A DNA stretch of 64,000 nucleotides from Eleusine coracana subsp. coracana (lineage: Eukaryota > Streptophyta > Magnoliopsida > Poales > Poaceae): the NCBI GenBank assembly GCA_032690845.1, contig CM064422.1, positions 6,510,001-6,574,000 on the forward strand, given 5' to 3'. Under the pieces are notes generated by a model. That model made no database searches. It saw only the letters and a list, made by a program, of their open reading frames with translations, and was not told the DNA's origin. Positions 46,224 to 57,125 of this stretch are shown here, piece after piece (the stretch's first letter is position 1; every line of letters starts with the position of its first letter). The position numbers were made by a program, and so were the translations under genes.

Positions 46224-49200
46224 ATGCTCCGCGCCGCCATCTCCCGCGTCGGCGCCCGCCTCCGCCTCCACCACGACCCTCACGCCCATGGCCTCTCCCC
46301 AGCCTCCCATCCTCTCCGCGCTCTCTCCACTCGCCGCGGCAAAGGGTCCTCCTCCACCGCGGACTCCGACGACGACGGTCCTCTGCGCGGCCTCTTCATG
46401 CTCTCCCACGACCCCGAGCGCCCGCCACGGCTTCTGGTGGTGCAGCCGCGCCTCCGCCCCGGGGGACTCCTCGACTCCAAGCTCGCCGAGGCGCTCAACC
46501 TTGCCAACTCACTCGAGGAGCCCCGCGACGGCTTCTACCAGGCTGAGTTCGCCACCAAGGGCGCCCCGCCGCACCTCGTCGTCCAGAACCCCGCATCCCG
46601 CGGCCGCTCGCACGCCGGTAACCAGCTAATGCTCGAGTGGTTGTGTTTTGAGTTGTTTATATAGACTGCTTAGTTCCATAGTTTTTGTCACATTCAAAAT
46701 GTTGAGTTTCCTCTGCATGAGTAATGCAGTGATAAATTTGTAACTAAGCTTTGCTACAGTATTGTGATTTGGTGGTCATCTTGGCCCAACGAGGTAGATT
46801 GTTTATTGTGGCTTGTGAATTGTGGTGCGGCCATAGGTGAAGATGTACTTGAGGTACAATTTTGAAGTGACTGGGTCATTTTTCTCTGTTCAGATTCTCA
46901 AAAGTGCCATTGTGGTTGTCTGAGATTGCTTGTAATTTTGGTTAGTATTAAGATTTGATGGGTTGGTGTACGGTTTGCGTTACCAATGCTGTAGACTATG
47001 ACAGGATCGTAGGACTGCATATTAGAGCACAAGGTTGGAGCAGTTTATATTCTGGAGTCATATCTCCATTCTCCTTCAAAGAAATGTGCAGTATGTAGGT
47101 ATTCCAGCAAAGTGCGCAAAGTTTTGTTTCCTTCCATTTACTATCACAGCTTATTATGCACCAGTGAATTAATTTTGCTCCCTTGCTCGAGCACACCTAA
47201 CCTAGAGCATGCATATCCTGTCACTGAATAGATTAAATAGAGGACCAAAGTCTTGGGCTTAAGTTGGTTGACGGCTTCTTCAACCGTTTGTTTTTTTGTA
47301 GTTCTTGACTTATGTTATAACTTTTAAAAATGTTTGTGTACCTTTTTTTACTACTATTTAAACTGTTTTGTCCACCCCAGACAATCTATATTATCTGATA
47401 ATTAATCATTCCAGATACATATTTCGGACCTGGAACTGTGGATAATGTCAAGTGCTATCTGAGGGCATCAGAGTCAGAGGTGCACTTACTTTGACCTCTT
47501 GTACTTGAATATGGGTGTGATATATGTTTGTTCTTAGATGTTGCATCTTTATTTTTCCTTACCTGTCTCGGGATTGTACTTGCCTGAAGTTGCTGTTAGC
47601 CTGTTATTAACTTATAATGCACATACAATTCCTACATACGTGGTACTTGAAGTAACCTCCACTTTTTCTTCACTTTGCACTTCTTTTAATATAAAATTAG
47701 AAGCTATTATTTTCTGTGCCCTTACTACTGGCTATGTGCTTTGATCCTAACAGGAAGGTTTAGATGCAGTTTTCGTTAATGCAATTATCTCTGGAATCCA
47801 ACAAAGGAACTTGGAGGCAAGACCCCATGTTCTCTCTCTATATATATGTTACAATACCCTTAAATCTGAGTTTATGACCTAGGATATACTGCCTTATTGT
47901 TTGTGGTGATCCTTTGCTTGCAGGTTGTCTGGGGAAAACCAGTTTTGGATCGCGTTGGATTAATAATTGAAATATTCAATGCTCATGCTGAAACAAAGGA
48001 AGCAAAGTTACAGGTGTGCTTTGTCTATATATTTGATTAATGTTACTCGTCAGATCCCCAGTACAATGGAGACATGGGTCGAGTTGATGCAAAGTAGGTG
48101 GTGATTGCCTGATTGGTATTTGTTAAATCATTTACTTTTCTATTGCTTTACACAGGCAGAGTTAGCAGCGCTTATGTACATGAAGACTAGGCTTGTCCGT
48201 GTACGTGGCCCAGGTGGGAAACTAACGTTTGGTTCTAGTGGGGAAGCTGAAGTTGTTAGTGCAAGAGGGTATGCTTCCTTTTTATTGCGTCCAGTGCATC
48301 CAGCTGTCTATAATGATTTGTACTCCCTTCAATAAAAAAAATTAGTTGATTTTGGATCCTTGCCAGTTAGAATTTTTTTAGCTTATTGTTGGAGAAAATA
48401 GTCAATGTATTCCTCCAAACCCTAGAAGGGTGGGTACATATGGACAAGTTACATGGGCCTAATATGTGGGCTAACATATACACTAACACTTATGACCATT
48501 GATAAAAAAATCAGTAGCCTGAGTGTAAGATTAATGTTACTAGATGCATCATGAAAAGTATTTTCATAGTACATAGTCCCTTTTATTTGAAATATCATAC
48601 GTCCACAGAAATTTTAATTCAAAGCGTCAATTTTGATCTGAGAGAGTATGATAAAAGATCTTGTCAAATTTGATCTGAGAGAGTAGATAAAAGATCTCGT
48701 GGACATTTTCCCTTTAAACTACGTTATTATGAGGTGACATTGTGAACTTACACCTGTGCAATCTGTTTGGGATTTGAGAGAAGCATGTACACATCTGTGT
48801 GTGTAAAATACATTAAATCTTGTTCATACTAGTTTTATTGTTCATAGTATGTAATTTGCCAGTTAAATTAGTTTTTATCCATTTGGTGACATAAATAATG
48901 ACAAAGCAAGTTGGTCACCCTGAGTGTCATGCTTGTTGAATCGTGACTTGTTTCATTTCCTCTAGATAGCTTTGTCTGGGACCTACATGGGATTTGTTTT
49001 TCAAGTTATGTATGTAAAGCGATATCATTTTTTTTATACTCCGCTCATCTAGAACACCTTGTTGTGATACTATTCTACTTCTCTTTGCTGTTTTTGTATT
49101 AGATTAATTCATTCATTTCAACGTGGCTTGCAAAAATGTTCATGTTACTACTGTTTCATTTAGGCGAGGAAGTGGGGGACGGGGCTTCATCAGTGGTGCT

Positions 49201-51859
49201 GGTGAAACAGAACTTCAACTACAGCGCAGGAGGTGTATGACAGTCAATAGATAGCTACTTATCTACACTTGTAACTCACAACATTTTCTCATATTTCCTT
49301 TAACATAACTTATCTAGAATCCAAGAACGTCGTGTGAGATTGTTAGCTCAAATTGAAGAGGTACGCCGTACTAGAGCAATACAACGTTCAAATCGGAAAA
49401 GGCATGGTGGCTCATTTGGTCAAGAGCTTGTAACTGTTGCTGTAGTTGGATATACAAATGCAGTACGTGGATCTACTGAAACAGTTCTTTCACTTGATCT
49501 GTCTTAGATGGCTAGTCTTTTTCCTCCAAAATATCACTGCCAAATATATTTGTGCTTTCTATGAATTAAGCTTTTACTGATCCAAGTCTTCTACGTTATT
49601 TTGATAGGGAAAATCCACGCTAGTGAGTGCGCTTTCTGAAACTGATCTGTACAGAGATGATAGGTATGCTGAAATTAGCTTCTCCCTGTACTCAGTTACA
49701 GCAGATTTGCCTGATAAATCATGTTCCTTTTACGATGCAGATTGTTTGCAACGGTAGATCCCCGGTTACGAAGTGTGATTCTTCCATCAGGGTAAAGTAG
49801 ATTTTTTTCACGTTCTGCTATTGTATATATTAGTAAAGCTGATCTGGGGTTCACACTTGTTCAGCACATGACATTGTATTTGTATATTCATTCAGGAGGA
49901 AAGCACTCCTTAGTGATACTGTTGGATTCATCTCAGATTTGCCAGTACAGGTAAGTTTTCTCTGATCGCATTTGTTTGCCGGTACAGATAAATTTTCTCT
50001 GTTTGCATTTGAAGTTTGGAGTTTCCACTAGTTCTTTTTAGGTATGATTAATCGTGTTTTATCTCTTTTGTGATTTGAACTATAACCTACAAACATAATA
50101 TATTGCGTAATCTGGGGTTGCAAATGAACCATATTTCTGTTTGAGATTTTATTGGCCCTGATATTCATCTTGCTACTAATATAAAAGCCTCCATGCATTT
50201 AATGCTTTTTCTAGGTTCAGTATATTGTTGTATCCAATTTTAAAAGGTCTTTTAAGTTATATTTTACAAGGTTATTATTGCATTGCACCTTAAGTCTCCT
50301 CTCGTGGATCATGTGGAGCCATTTGAACCATAACTGGAATCTGGATCATTTGAGACCCTTCCAGCTGTGTCGTCCTCTTTTGTATCACCACTCCCAACAT
50401 CACCTCCATTTCACCATTGCTGCCAATGCCACTTCTGCCACCTTACCCTTTCCTTCTCTTCCATTTGTTATTCTCCCTTTTCCTTCCAGAGAGGAGGGGA
50501 TATGTCTAGGTGTCAAGAATGATGATGTCTTGTCTTATATTACTGCCTTAGTAACCTTGTCCTTTTCTGTTCTTTGTTTGACACTCCTCGTGTCAGACAA
50601 TGTTCTTCCTTAAAAAGGAGGAAATGGAAGTTTATATTTTTCTTCCTCATTTGTTGACTGTATCATGTTGAGCTTATTTTTAACCTCTTTAATTTGCTTT
50701 TGCAGCTAGTTGAAGCATTTCATGCCACTTTGGAAGAAGTCGTCGAAGCAGACATGTTAGTGGTAGGTTTTGTTACTTGCTTGTGTCGTCTATTCCTGGA
50801 ACTCTTTAGGGTTGAACATGAATTCTGATAGGAGAGCATGGAAACTAGCTATACATGTGCCAGAATCTTGATCTTTGGTTTCCCCCTTTTTACCTTTTCT
50901 TCTTGGTATATTACTCTTTTCCTCTCTTATTTGCTCTTTTTCTTTTCCTTTGTTTGCCCTTTTGTATTGGGTCTTGTGAGTTTCATCTCTAGCCTACCCC
51001 AACTTGCTTGGGACTAAAAGGCTTTGTTGTTGTAGCCATGTACAATATACTTGTTGGAAGCTGTTTTAGTTTTAAGATACAAATTATTACGAAACGAATA
51101 GGAGAAGAGATCTGAGATCGTGTTTATTCTTTTCATTGGTGCAGCATGTGTTGGATTCCAGTGCACCTAACCTTGAGGAGCATCGATCAACTGTTCTTCA
51201 AGTACTGCAACAGATAGGTGTTTCAGAGGAGAAGATAAACAATATGATTGAAGTTTGGAATAAGGTACTACTTGAGATAAGTTTTCTCTTAGCATTTGAT
51301 CATGGTTTGCTGATCACTTGGATTTGGATATAATGATGTTGTTTTTCACGTTCATAATTTTCAGATTGATCTTGTGGACGAGAAAACTGAAACTGATGGG
51401 ATTGAAGATGAGATCTTTCTGACTGAAAGTGAAGAGGAGGAAGACATATTCTCTGAAGATGATGTTCCATCAGAGCAATCATCTTTCGATACCATAGATG
51501 ATGAAGCAGATACAGGATATTTATCAGAAGAAAGGCCTGAAAACAGCAATGACGTAGTGTCATTGGAAGAGTCCTCTGCAGAGCCTTGTGAGATAAAAGC
51601 AGTGAAGTCAGAATCATCATCAAAAGAATCTTCTGTAGAGCTTTATCGCCGAGATGCGAATGGTCACACTTTGACACAACCAATGTCCACTTGTCATGTA
51701 AAAACTTCTGCTGTGACGGGGACAGGACTGCAGGAATTGTTGGGATTGATAGATAAGAAACTCACTGAACAACAAATGGTTGTGCAGAGAAGCTATGGGC
51801 CTTTTGATAGAAAATGGAGACCTTGCTCTATGGATGGCGAAAAGGCTGCCGAACAATAG
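46224..51859 (+). CDS. HflX-type GTPase (GTP-binding protein), probably organellar
   Basis: Thirteen exons join to 1773 nt, or 590 residues: 46224-46617, 47415-47479, 47754-47816, 47924-48013, 48156-48268, 49164-49232, 49318-49462, 49608-49663, 49741-49791, 49896-49950, 50706-50762, 51145-51264 and 51365-51859. The intron after exon 3 uses a GC donor (GAG|GCAAGA). The N-terminus (to about 40) is Arg/Ala/His-rich, as in an organelle presequence. The HflX N-domain has WGKPVLDRVGLIIEIFNAHA. The linker holds GSGGRGFISGAGETELQLQR, diagnostic of HflX. G motifs: VVGYTNAGKSTL (G1, about 307-318), TVDPRLRS (G2), DTVGF (G3), NKIDLVDE (G4, about 425-432) and SAVTGTG (G5, about 541-547). A 110-residue Ser/Glu/Asp-rich insert separates G4 and G5, far longer than in bacteria. 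HflX binds the 50S subunit and helps split or rescue ribosomes; a plastid or mitochondrial equivalent is inferred. The gene is divergent from the J-domain gene. Confidence 0.93.
50893..51035 (+). mobile_element. 3' tail of a truncated LINE-like element in HflX intron 11
   Basis: A T-rich leader is followed by TTTCATCTCTAGCCTACCCC, AACTTGCTTGGGACTAAAAG and GCTTTGTTGTTGTAG. It matches the tail at 42090-42226. Only the 3' end is present, as is common for LINE insertions. Confidence 0.6.
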
Positions 51860-52191
51860 GTACATTGTGCCTTCTTTTTCTCCGTCCAAAAATTGTTGAG
51901 TTTGATAGCAGCCATTTCCTGAATTTGCATGCAGCAAAGATAGAAGTGCACTGGTGCATCATGTATGATCTTTGTCGACAGTTGTTCAGAGGGTATTTTG
52001 ATATTCTTTCTGATTATTTTTGCTCAATTGGATTTGCAAAGAAACTATAGGAAGGAACATATTATTTTCTTAAGATGATATGGTGGATTAGTTTGAAGTC
52101 GTCTCTTAGTAACCTGTCTTAAGAAAATCACCAGTTCATGTACACTAGCACCTCAAGACCTGTACTCCCTCCATTCTTAAATTGTTGTCCC

Positions 52192-53640
52192 TGTTAGATG
52201 TATATGTATTCTTGTAGTTTCCCTATTGTATAAGGGGTTTTGTGCATATTTACCCACACCTGTACATGTATATATGGGAAAATATTCAGTGGAAACCACC
52301 TATTCGGTGAAATCATGAAAACCCTCTCAAAAACCGTATCTAGAAGTTTTCAAAAATTCTATAACTCGGCATACATGTAGATTACGTGATAAGAAATATA
52401 CACACAAAAATTGAAGTCCAAATTCAACTTTACTAAAAAGATATAAAAATAACAAATCATGAAGAAAGAGGGAGAAAAGGACAAAATAGCACATGTCATC
52501 TATTTTTTGTCATCTTTCTAGTGATTTGTTATTTTTATATCTTTTAAATGAATTTGAATTTGGACTTGATGCTTTGTATGGGCATGTATCAACATGTCAT
52601 CTATATGTATGCTGAGTTATAGAATTTTTGTAAACTTGTAGATACGGTTTTTGAGAGGGTTTTCACGATTCCACCGAATAGGTGGTTTGCATTGATATTT
52701 TCCCTGTATATATTTGGGCCTAGTGCCCTCATTATGAATACAAGTGCTATTCATAACATGGTATAGAGCCAAAATTAGGGTTAGCTTTTCTCTGCTCCCC
52801 TAAACACGATTCTGGTGTTGCACTTGCGCCATTGTCCTCCACCAAATCCGCTAGATCTTTTCTTGGGCTGCTGCTATTGCTCTTCCTCTTGAGCGCTACA
52901 GTTTCTTCCTGAATCGATCCGCTAACTCGTCTATCTCCAAGTCGAGGCCGCGGCGGCTTCTTCTTAGGCCGCCGCCGCCGCCTTCGTTTCGGGTCGCCAC
53001 CGCTGCCGCTGTAGGCGTCACAGATCTTCCCCGCTGTCGCAATCTTCTGCTGCCCGCGGCGTCGCCAGAACATCGGCCCGACGCGATTCGTGTGCTGCGC
53101 CGTCGTCTTCCTCGTGGGATTGGTCGTTGACGTCGTTCGCCGCCGAAATCGTCGCCGTTTGCTGCCGCCGTTCGCATTGCCGGGAGCTGCCGCCACCGTC
53201 AGCCAGAACGATCGAGGACTCCTCGATCTGATTTTGACCGCTCGGCTCGATCTGTTTTCCGAGCCGGTTGGCTCGGCTCCACTCTGGTTTCGGCTCGACT
53301 TAGATTTTAATCGGCTCGGTCGTTAAAACAAAAAAAAAAGAGGACTACTGTTTTCTGTTCTGGCTTTTTCTTGGCGATTTTTCCTCTCGCCTCTCTTTGT
53401 CAGGAACATTTTTCAGTAGGGTACTCTAAAACAAACCCTACAGCTTGCGCCGCTTCTCTCTTGCGCTCTCACCGTCGCCCGCCGAGCTCTTGCCGTCGAC
53501 ATGGCTCCTCTATCGACCAGTGGGGTTGCTATTCTTCGCTGTCCGGTGCTTTTCAATGGCACCAACTATCGGGACTGGGTTCCTCGCCTTCGGATTCATA
53601 TCATATATATTGTTATGGTTTGCTTTATCATCAAAGGAAA
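52192..53640 (+). mobile_element. Truncated copia retrotransposon: LTR, primer site, start of gag
   Basis: The LTR starts TGTTAGATGTATATG and ends TATTCATAACA at 52758; without the MITE inside it, it is only about 130 bases. TGGTATAGAGCC follows at once, a one-base-deleted form of the initiator-Met tRNA primer site TGGTATCAGAGC. Internal sequence is GC-rich with no intact frame until about 53500. There a gag-like start appears: MAPLSTSGVAILRCPVLFNG then TNYRDWVPRLRIHI, typical of copia gag N-termini. The frame then runs into MITE sequence. No pol and no 3' LTR are present, so the element is deleted. Confidence 0.75.
52276..52704. mobile_element. Mutator-type MITE inside the copia LTR
   Basis: The 429-bp element begins GGGAAAATATTCAGTGGAAA and ends with a matching inverted copy. 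The terminal repeats are about 70 bases long with few mismatches, and include ACCACCTATTCGGTG and CCCTCTCAAAAACCGTATCT. A perfect 9-bp target duplication, TGTATATAT, lies at 52267-52275 and 52705-52713, the Mutator signature. No coding capacity. Confidence 0.92.
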
Positions 53641-53780
53641 TTGAAGCATAGCTTATAATATTGTATATTTGAAATGATATTTTGAATAAGATGAATGGTC
53701 AAAGTTGACTAAAAAAGTCAATGGCGACAACAATTTAAAAACGGAGGGAGTACTCTAAGTCGACTTTAAAGTTTAAACTA

Positions 53781-54320
53781 GTCCACCACTTCATGTACTC
53801 TGTTTTTATACCTACTAAGCTTAAAACCTTCTGATTCTGAAGAACTATGAAACCCCTTCCTGCTCTCATACACTAGTACCACATCATCTTCAATAAGCAT
53901 ACACCAAGGGATACCTCCTTGTATGTCTCCTATGACCTCATCCATCACCAAAGCAAAAAGATTAAGGGCTTAGACCTGACCCGTGGTGCAATCCCATATT
54001 TATAGGGAAATCATCTTCATTACTTGTCTGGACACTTGTCACAACATTCTGGTATGTTTTTGTTCGGTAATGTAATTTTCTGAGACTGTCTTCCCAAGGC
54101 CTTACCATATATGACATTGTTTGGCACTTTGTCATAAGTCTTCTGTAGGCCAATGAGATCATATGCATGCGTTTCTTTTGTTCCCTCTATTTCTCCATAA
54201 ATTGCCTTATTAAGAAAATCAGCTCTATAGCGGACCGCCCAGGCATGATTCCAAATTGTATGGCTCATTAGCTTTGAAACTGAATACTTTGTGCCTAATA
54301 GAATACAGTGATATCTCTTA
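53781..54320 (-). pseudogene. LINE (non-LTR) reverse-transcriptase relic
   Basis: Read on the minus strand in shifting frames, pieces of a LINE reverse transcriptase appear in order: KLMSHT (about 54270-54285), then DLIGLQKTYDKVPNNV, VVTSVQTSNEDDFPINMGLH and GSGLSP, LFALVMDEV, and CMLIEDDVVLV. The last corresponds to the catalytic FADD box, now IEDD. After it come SEGFKLSR-like residues. Frameshifts and stops break the frame, so it is dead. Confidence 0.75.
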
Positions 54321-55365
54321 AACTTTGATCCGTTCAATCTTTGAAACTGAAGATTTTTTAGTGTCATCACAAGTCCAATGCATAAAGTGTGACAATTTTA
54401 TGGACCTGCACGTCATACATAAAATTGAAGGACTCAAACCTGCATTTTCAGTCTTGTGGAAATATATGACATCCCATGACAGGTTTAAGAACTGTCAGTG
54501 TATTTTACCAAGTCATAAAGTAGACAAGGAAGTGTATCTCTTCTAAACTCACATGGATTTGTGTTGTGCTATTGTGTATCCTGCGACCTGTTTCTCCCCC
54601 TTATTCTATCTTTCGAAGTCTTTATTCTGTCTTCCTCGCCTATCCCATGGCCACGACAGTGGACGGGATTACCAATGTGATGTGAGATGGTTTGTCTTGT
54701 TCACTATCATGATTATGCGCCTTAGGGAGAAAGGAAAAAAAGTACTTTGGTGGAAACTGAAAAAAGGAGAGGTTAGAAGGTCATGGAAGATTACACAAGA
54801 ACAGATTCCCTCACTAGCACTTGCCTTTCAGAGCTGGCTGCTATACTAGCATTTGGTGGAAGCCGTATAAATCTTTTTGTGCCTGAAAGACTAACATTTA
54901 ACTTGGATATATATTTATGAGACTTGCCTTTATTTCTGAGCGTGTTGAATTGGACCTCTTTAGCAAACAGGATTCTGCCTCCTATATGTCTCAAAGTAAC
55001 ACTAGTTTATCTTAAAGAGAAATTCTTGGCTTAGCGTGGAATTGTGGATCAACCAAAGTCATGCATGCCATTTGTCAATTTAATGGTTGCGTAAACACTC
55101 ACACAAATAGGTCTAGTCTGGCTATGTTCATTGATGATTCGTTGTTCAGCTTGAGCTAGGAAGAGAAATTATGTTTCGCATACATACTCGTCTAAAGAAG
55201 TATCCTATGATCAACAATGTGACCCTGGTACCTATAGAGAACTCAGCATGTTCTGCATATTGCAAAATTATATTGCTATGGCACACCTGTAGTGGTTTAG
55301 AGTTACCCATTTTTTTCAGTTTGCCTTTTATATTCTCTTATGTCTATGCTTAACTCTTTTGGTAG
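54321..55365. other. AT-rich region, LINE-adjacent, no gene recognised
   Basis: Short frames only. The plus-strand peptide VLWWKLKKGEV (about 54741-54775) resembles the WWKLKGE stretch found in some LINE ORF2 proteins, but in the opposite orientation to the relic at 53781-54320. The match is too short to be sure. Confidence 0.3.
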
Positions 55366-55539
55366 GTTGTTTCGGTTGTTTGGGGAGACACTGCTCCTGT
55401 TGTTTCTAGCTTCATTCAGAATTGTTTACGTGAATCCATTTCAAGCCAGAAGCTTGGTGTCCCTCCTTTGGCGAATTCTGGAACAGTTTTTGCCGGACAG
55501 ATAAAAACCATTGCCGCTGAAGGTTACATGTCTTCGTAG
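55366..55539 (+). CDS. Orphan terminal-exon-like coding segment
   Basis: After a pyrimidine-rich stretch and TTTTGGTAG|, a 57-codon frame runs to TAG at 55537-55539, beginning VVSVVWGDTAPVVSSF and including LRESISSQKLGVPPLANSGT and VFAGQIKTIAAEGY. Its composition is protein-like, unlike the AT-rich surroundings. I do not recognise it and found no upstream exons. It may be the last exon of a lost or captured gene. Confidence 0.3.
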   Translation, partial: VVSVVWGDTAPVVSSFIQNCLRESISSQKLGVPPLANSGTVFAGQIKTIAAEGYMSS

Positions 55540-55789
55540 CGCTACCTGTTCTTTTTGCTCAGTTGGCAAATTATGCCGTTTTTAAGGCTTACCTAGTCAT
55601 CGATTTTCTGTAGAGTTTGGTGTATCATATCACAGAAATAAAGCTGTTGCAAATTTATTACATGACAATTATGTGCAGTAACACCCGCTAGCTCAATGAA
55701 ATTAGCTCTATAACTTCACCTTTGCAGAACTACAATTCTCATATTATACATTGTAAAACGAAAATGACTGCTTCTAGTGTGCTGTATTG

Positions 55790-55813
55790 CCCCCCCCCCC
55801 CCCCCCCCCCCCC
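55790..55813 (+). repeat. 24-base poly-C tract
   Basis: A pure C run followed by 'accaccaccc' and an A-rich stretch. Confidence 0.9.
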
Positions 55814-56235
55814 ACCACCACCCAAAAAATAAAATAAAATCAGCACCGTAGAGATACGAGACGTGTTTGGGTATGAGGTTATTCTGGAGCATGGAACAGT
55901 GTTGATTTTTGAAGGACATCCTTTTTTTTCTTTGCCATGTCGAAGGGACTGTCAAGATAAAAATTGAGAGGTCTGTGATAGACATTAGATTCTTGCAAAA
56001 TAAAACGACTACAGCACGTAATCTTGAGATTATAAGGAGTGATTACAAGCACCTAACTGCCTGACACTTGAACTCTACATTTTATAACAAAAAAAGATAC
56101 AAAAACGTAAACAAAAAAAATCAGATATTAAGATACTCCTGAGGAGTTTTGTTACTTGTTAGAGCATTTCGAAGGGCATTACTCCTGAGTGTAGAAGGGT
56201 TGTGATCCAACACACATAATTGTATGAGACTTGTC

Positions 56236-56352
56236 GCCTTCTTGAGCCATTAAATCCAGATTTAATAGTTTATAATTATTATACAAATAATCTTACAAAA
56301 GAAAAAAAATAAAAACACAAAATAGTAAACCATTGACTGAAAACTTTCATCA
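56236..56352 (-). repeat. Dispersed AT-rich repeat, copy on minus strand
   Basis: On the minus strand it reads 'cagtcaatggtttacta', 'tttcttttgtaagatta' and 'taataattataaactatta', matching 45884-45998. See that entry. Confidence 0.6.
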
Positions 56353-56484
56353 GTTAATTGAATTAAGATACTCTAAGAAAATATGCAATTGTATTGATCA
56401 ATAGATTACTTATACATGCACAGCGAAGAGATGTGACTCTAACTGACTCCTAATGCTATGTGATCTAACTGTAGCTGGAGACAT

Positions 56485-56880
56485 GGATTGAAAAACCGAT
56501 GAAAACCGGTCGGTTTTTGACCAAACGGTCCGGTCCAGTTTCAGCGGATGATTGGTTTTCGGTCGAATTATTTTTTAAATTTTGAAATTTTGAAAAAATT
56601 TGTAATTTCAAAAACCGGTAAAATCGAGCGATAAACCGAGAAACTGAGCGATAAACCAAAGAAACCGAGCGGTTTTTGAAAGAAGAAATTTTCTCAATAA
56701 ACCGAGCAGTAAACCGAGAAAACCGAGCGATAAACCAGAGAAACCGGTCGGTAAACCGGAGAAACCGACCGGTTAACTCTAAAATTTCATTCAAATTTGG
56801 GTTTTGATATTTGAGTGGTTTATCGAGCGGTTTTTTTGGTTTTCGGGAAAACCGTAAAACCGGTGTGATCCGGTTTCCAC
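56485..56880. repeat. AAACCG-rich degenerate repeat
   Basis: Dense, irregular copies of AAACCGAGCGRTAAACCGAG and ACCGGTCGGTAAACCGG-like units, including self-complementary ACCGGT. A related phrase, 'ccggtccggttttactggatgattg', appears at 19425-19450, so it may be a terminal part of a transposon family. Open frames here are artefacts of the repeat. Confidence 0.65.
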
Positions 56881-56989
56881 GGTTCAATCGGTTTTGAAAC
56901 CCAGCCCCGGAAGGAGGCGATCGTGAGCGAGCCGTGCGCCGTACGTCTGGTGGAACCGGTCAAGACGTGCTTCAACACCCTGTCGCAGT

Positions 56990-57125
56990 TTATGGGTCGC
57001 CTTTGTCGACACATAAACAGGATCGAAAACCCGTAAACGTCAAGGATATTAGACCCTTGGTCACCACATCAACAAATTGTTGTCCTGTTGGAACGTGAAC
57101 TACTCTGAGTTTACCGATAGCAATC
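56990..57125 (-). pseudogene. Outer copia element, 3' end of RNase H (left of the insertion)
   Basis: On the minus strand, IAIGKLRVVHVPTGQQFVDV then VTKG is the end of a copia RNase H domain. It continues directly from the right-hand part at 62818 once the inner element is removed. After about 57050 no further coding or clear LTR is seen. Confidence 0.75.

Larger units (their letters stand above)
52165..53750. mobile_element. Stowaway-like MITE split by a copia insertion
   Basis: The left end, CTCCCTCCATTCTTAAATTG then TTGTCC (52165-52191), matches the reverse complement of the right end, whose strand reads CTCCCTCCGTTTTTAAATTG then TTGTCGC (to 53750). TA flanks both (52163-52164 and 53751-53752). 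The interior between about 52192 and 53640 is copia sequence, so one element was broken by another. The right-hand remnant (about 53640-53750) contains 'gaataagatgaatggtcaaa'. Confidence 0.7.

Noticed and set aside
56465..56887. A 140-codon minus-strand frame rich in RFxRF
   Set aside because: It is produced by the AAACCG-type repeat; the residues simply repeat its period.
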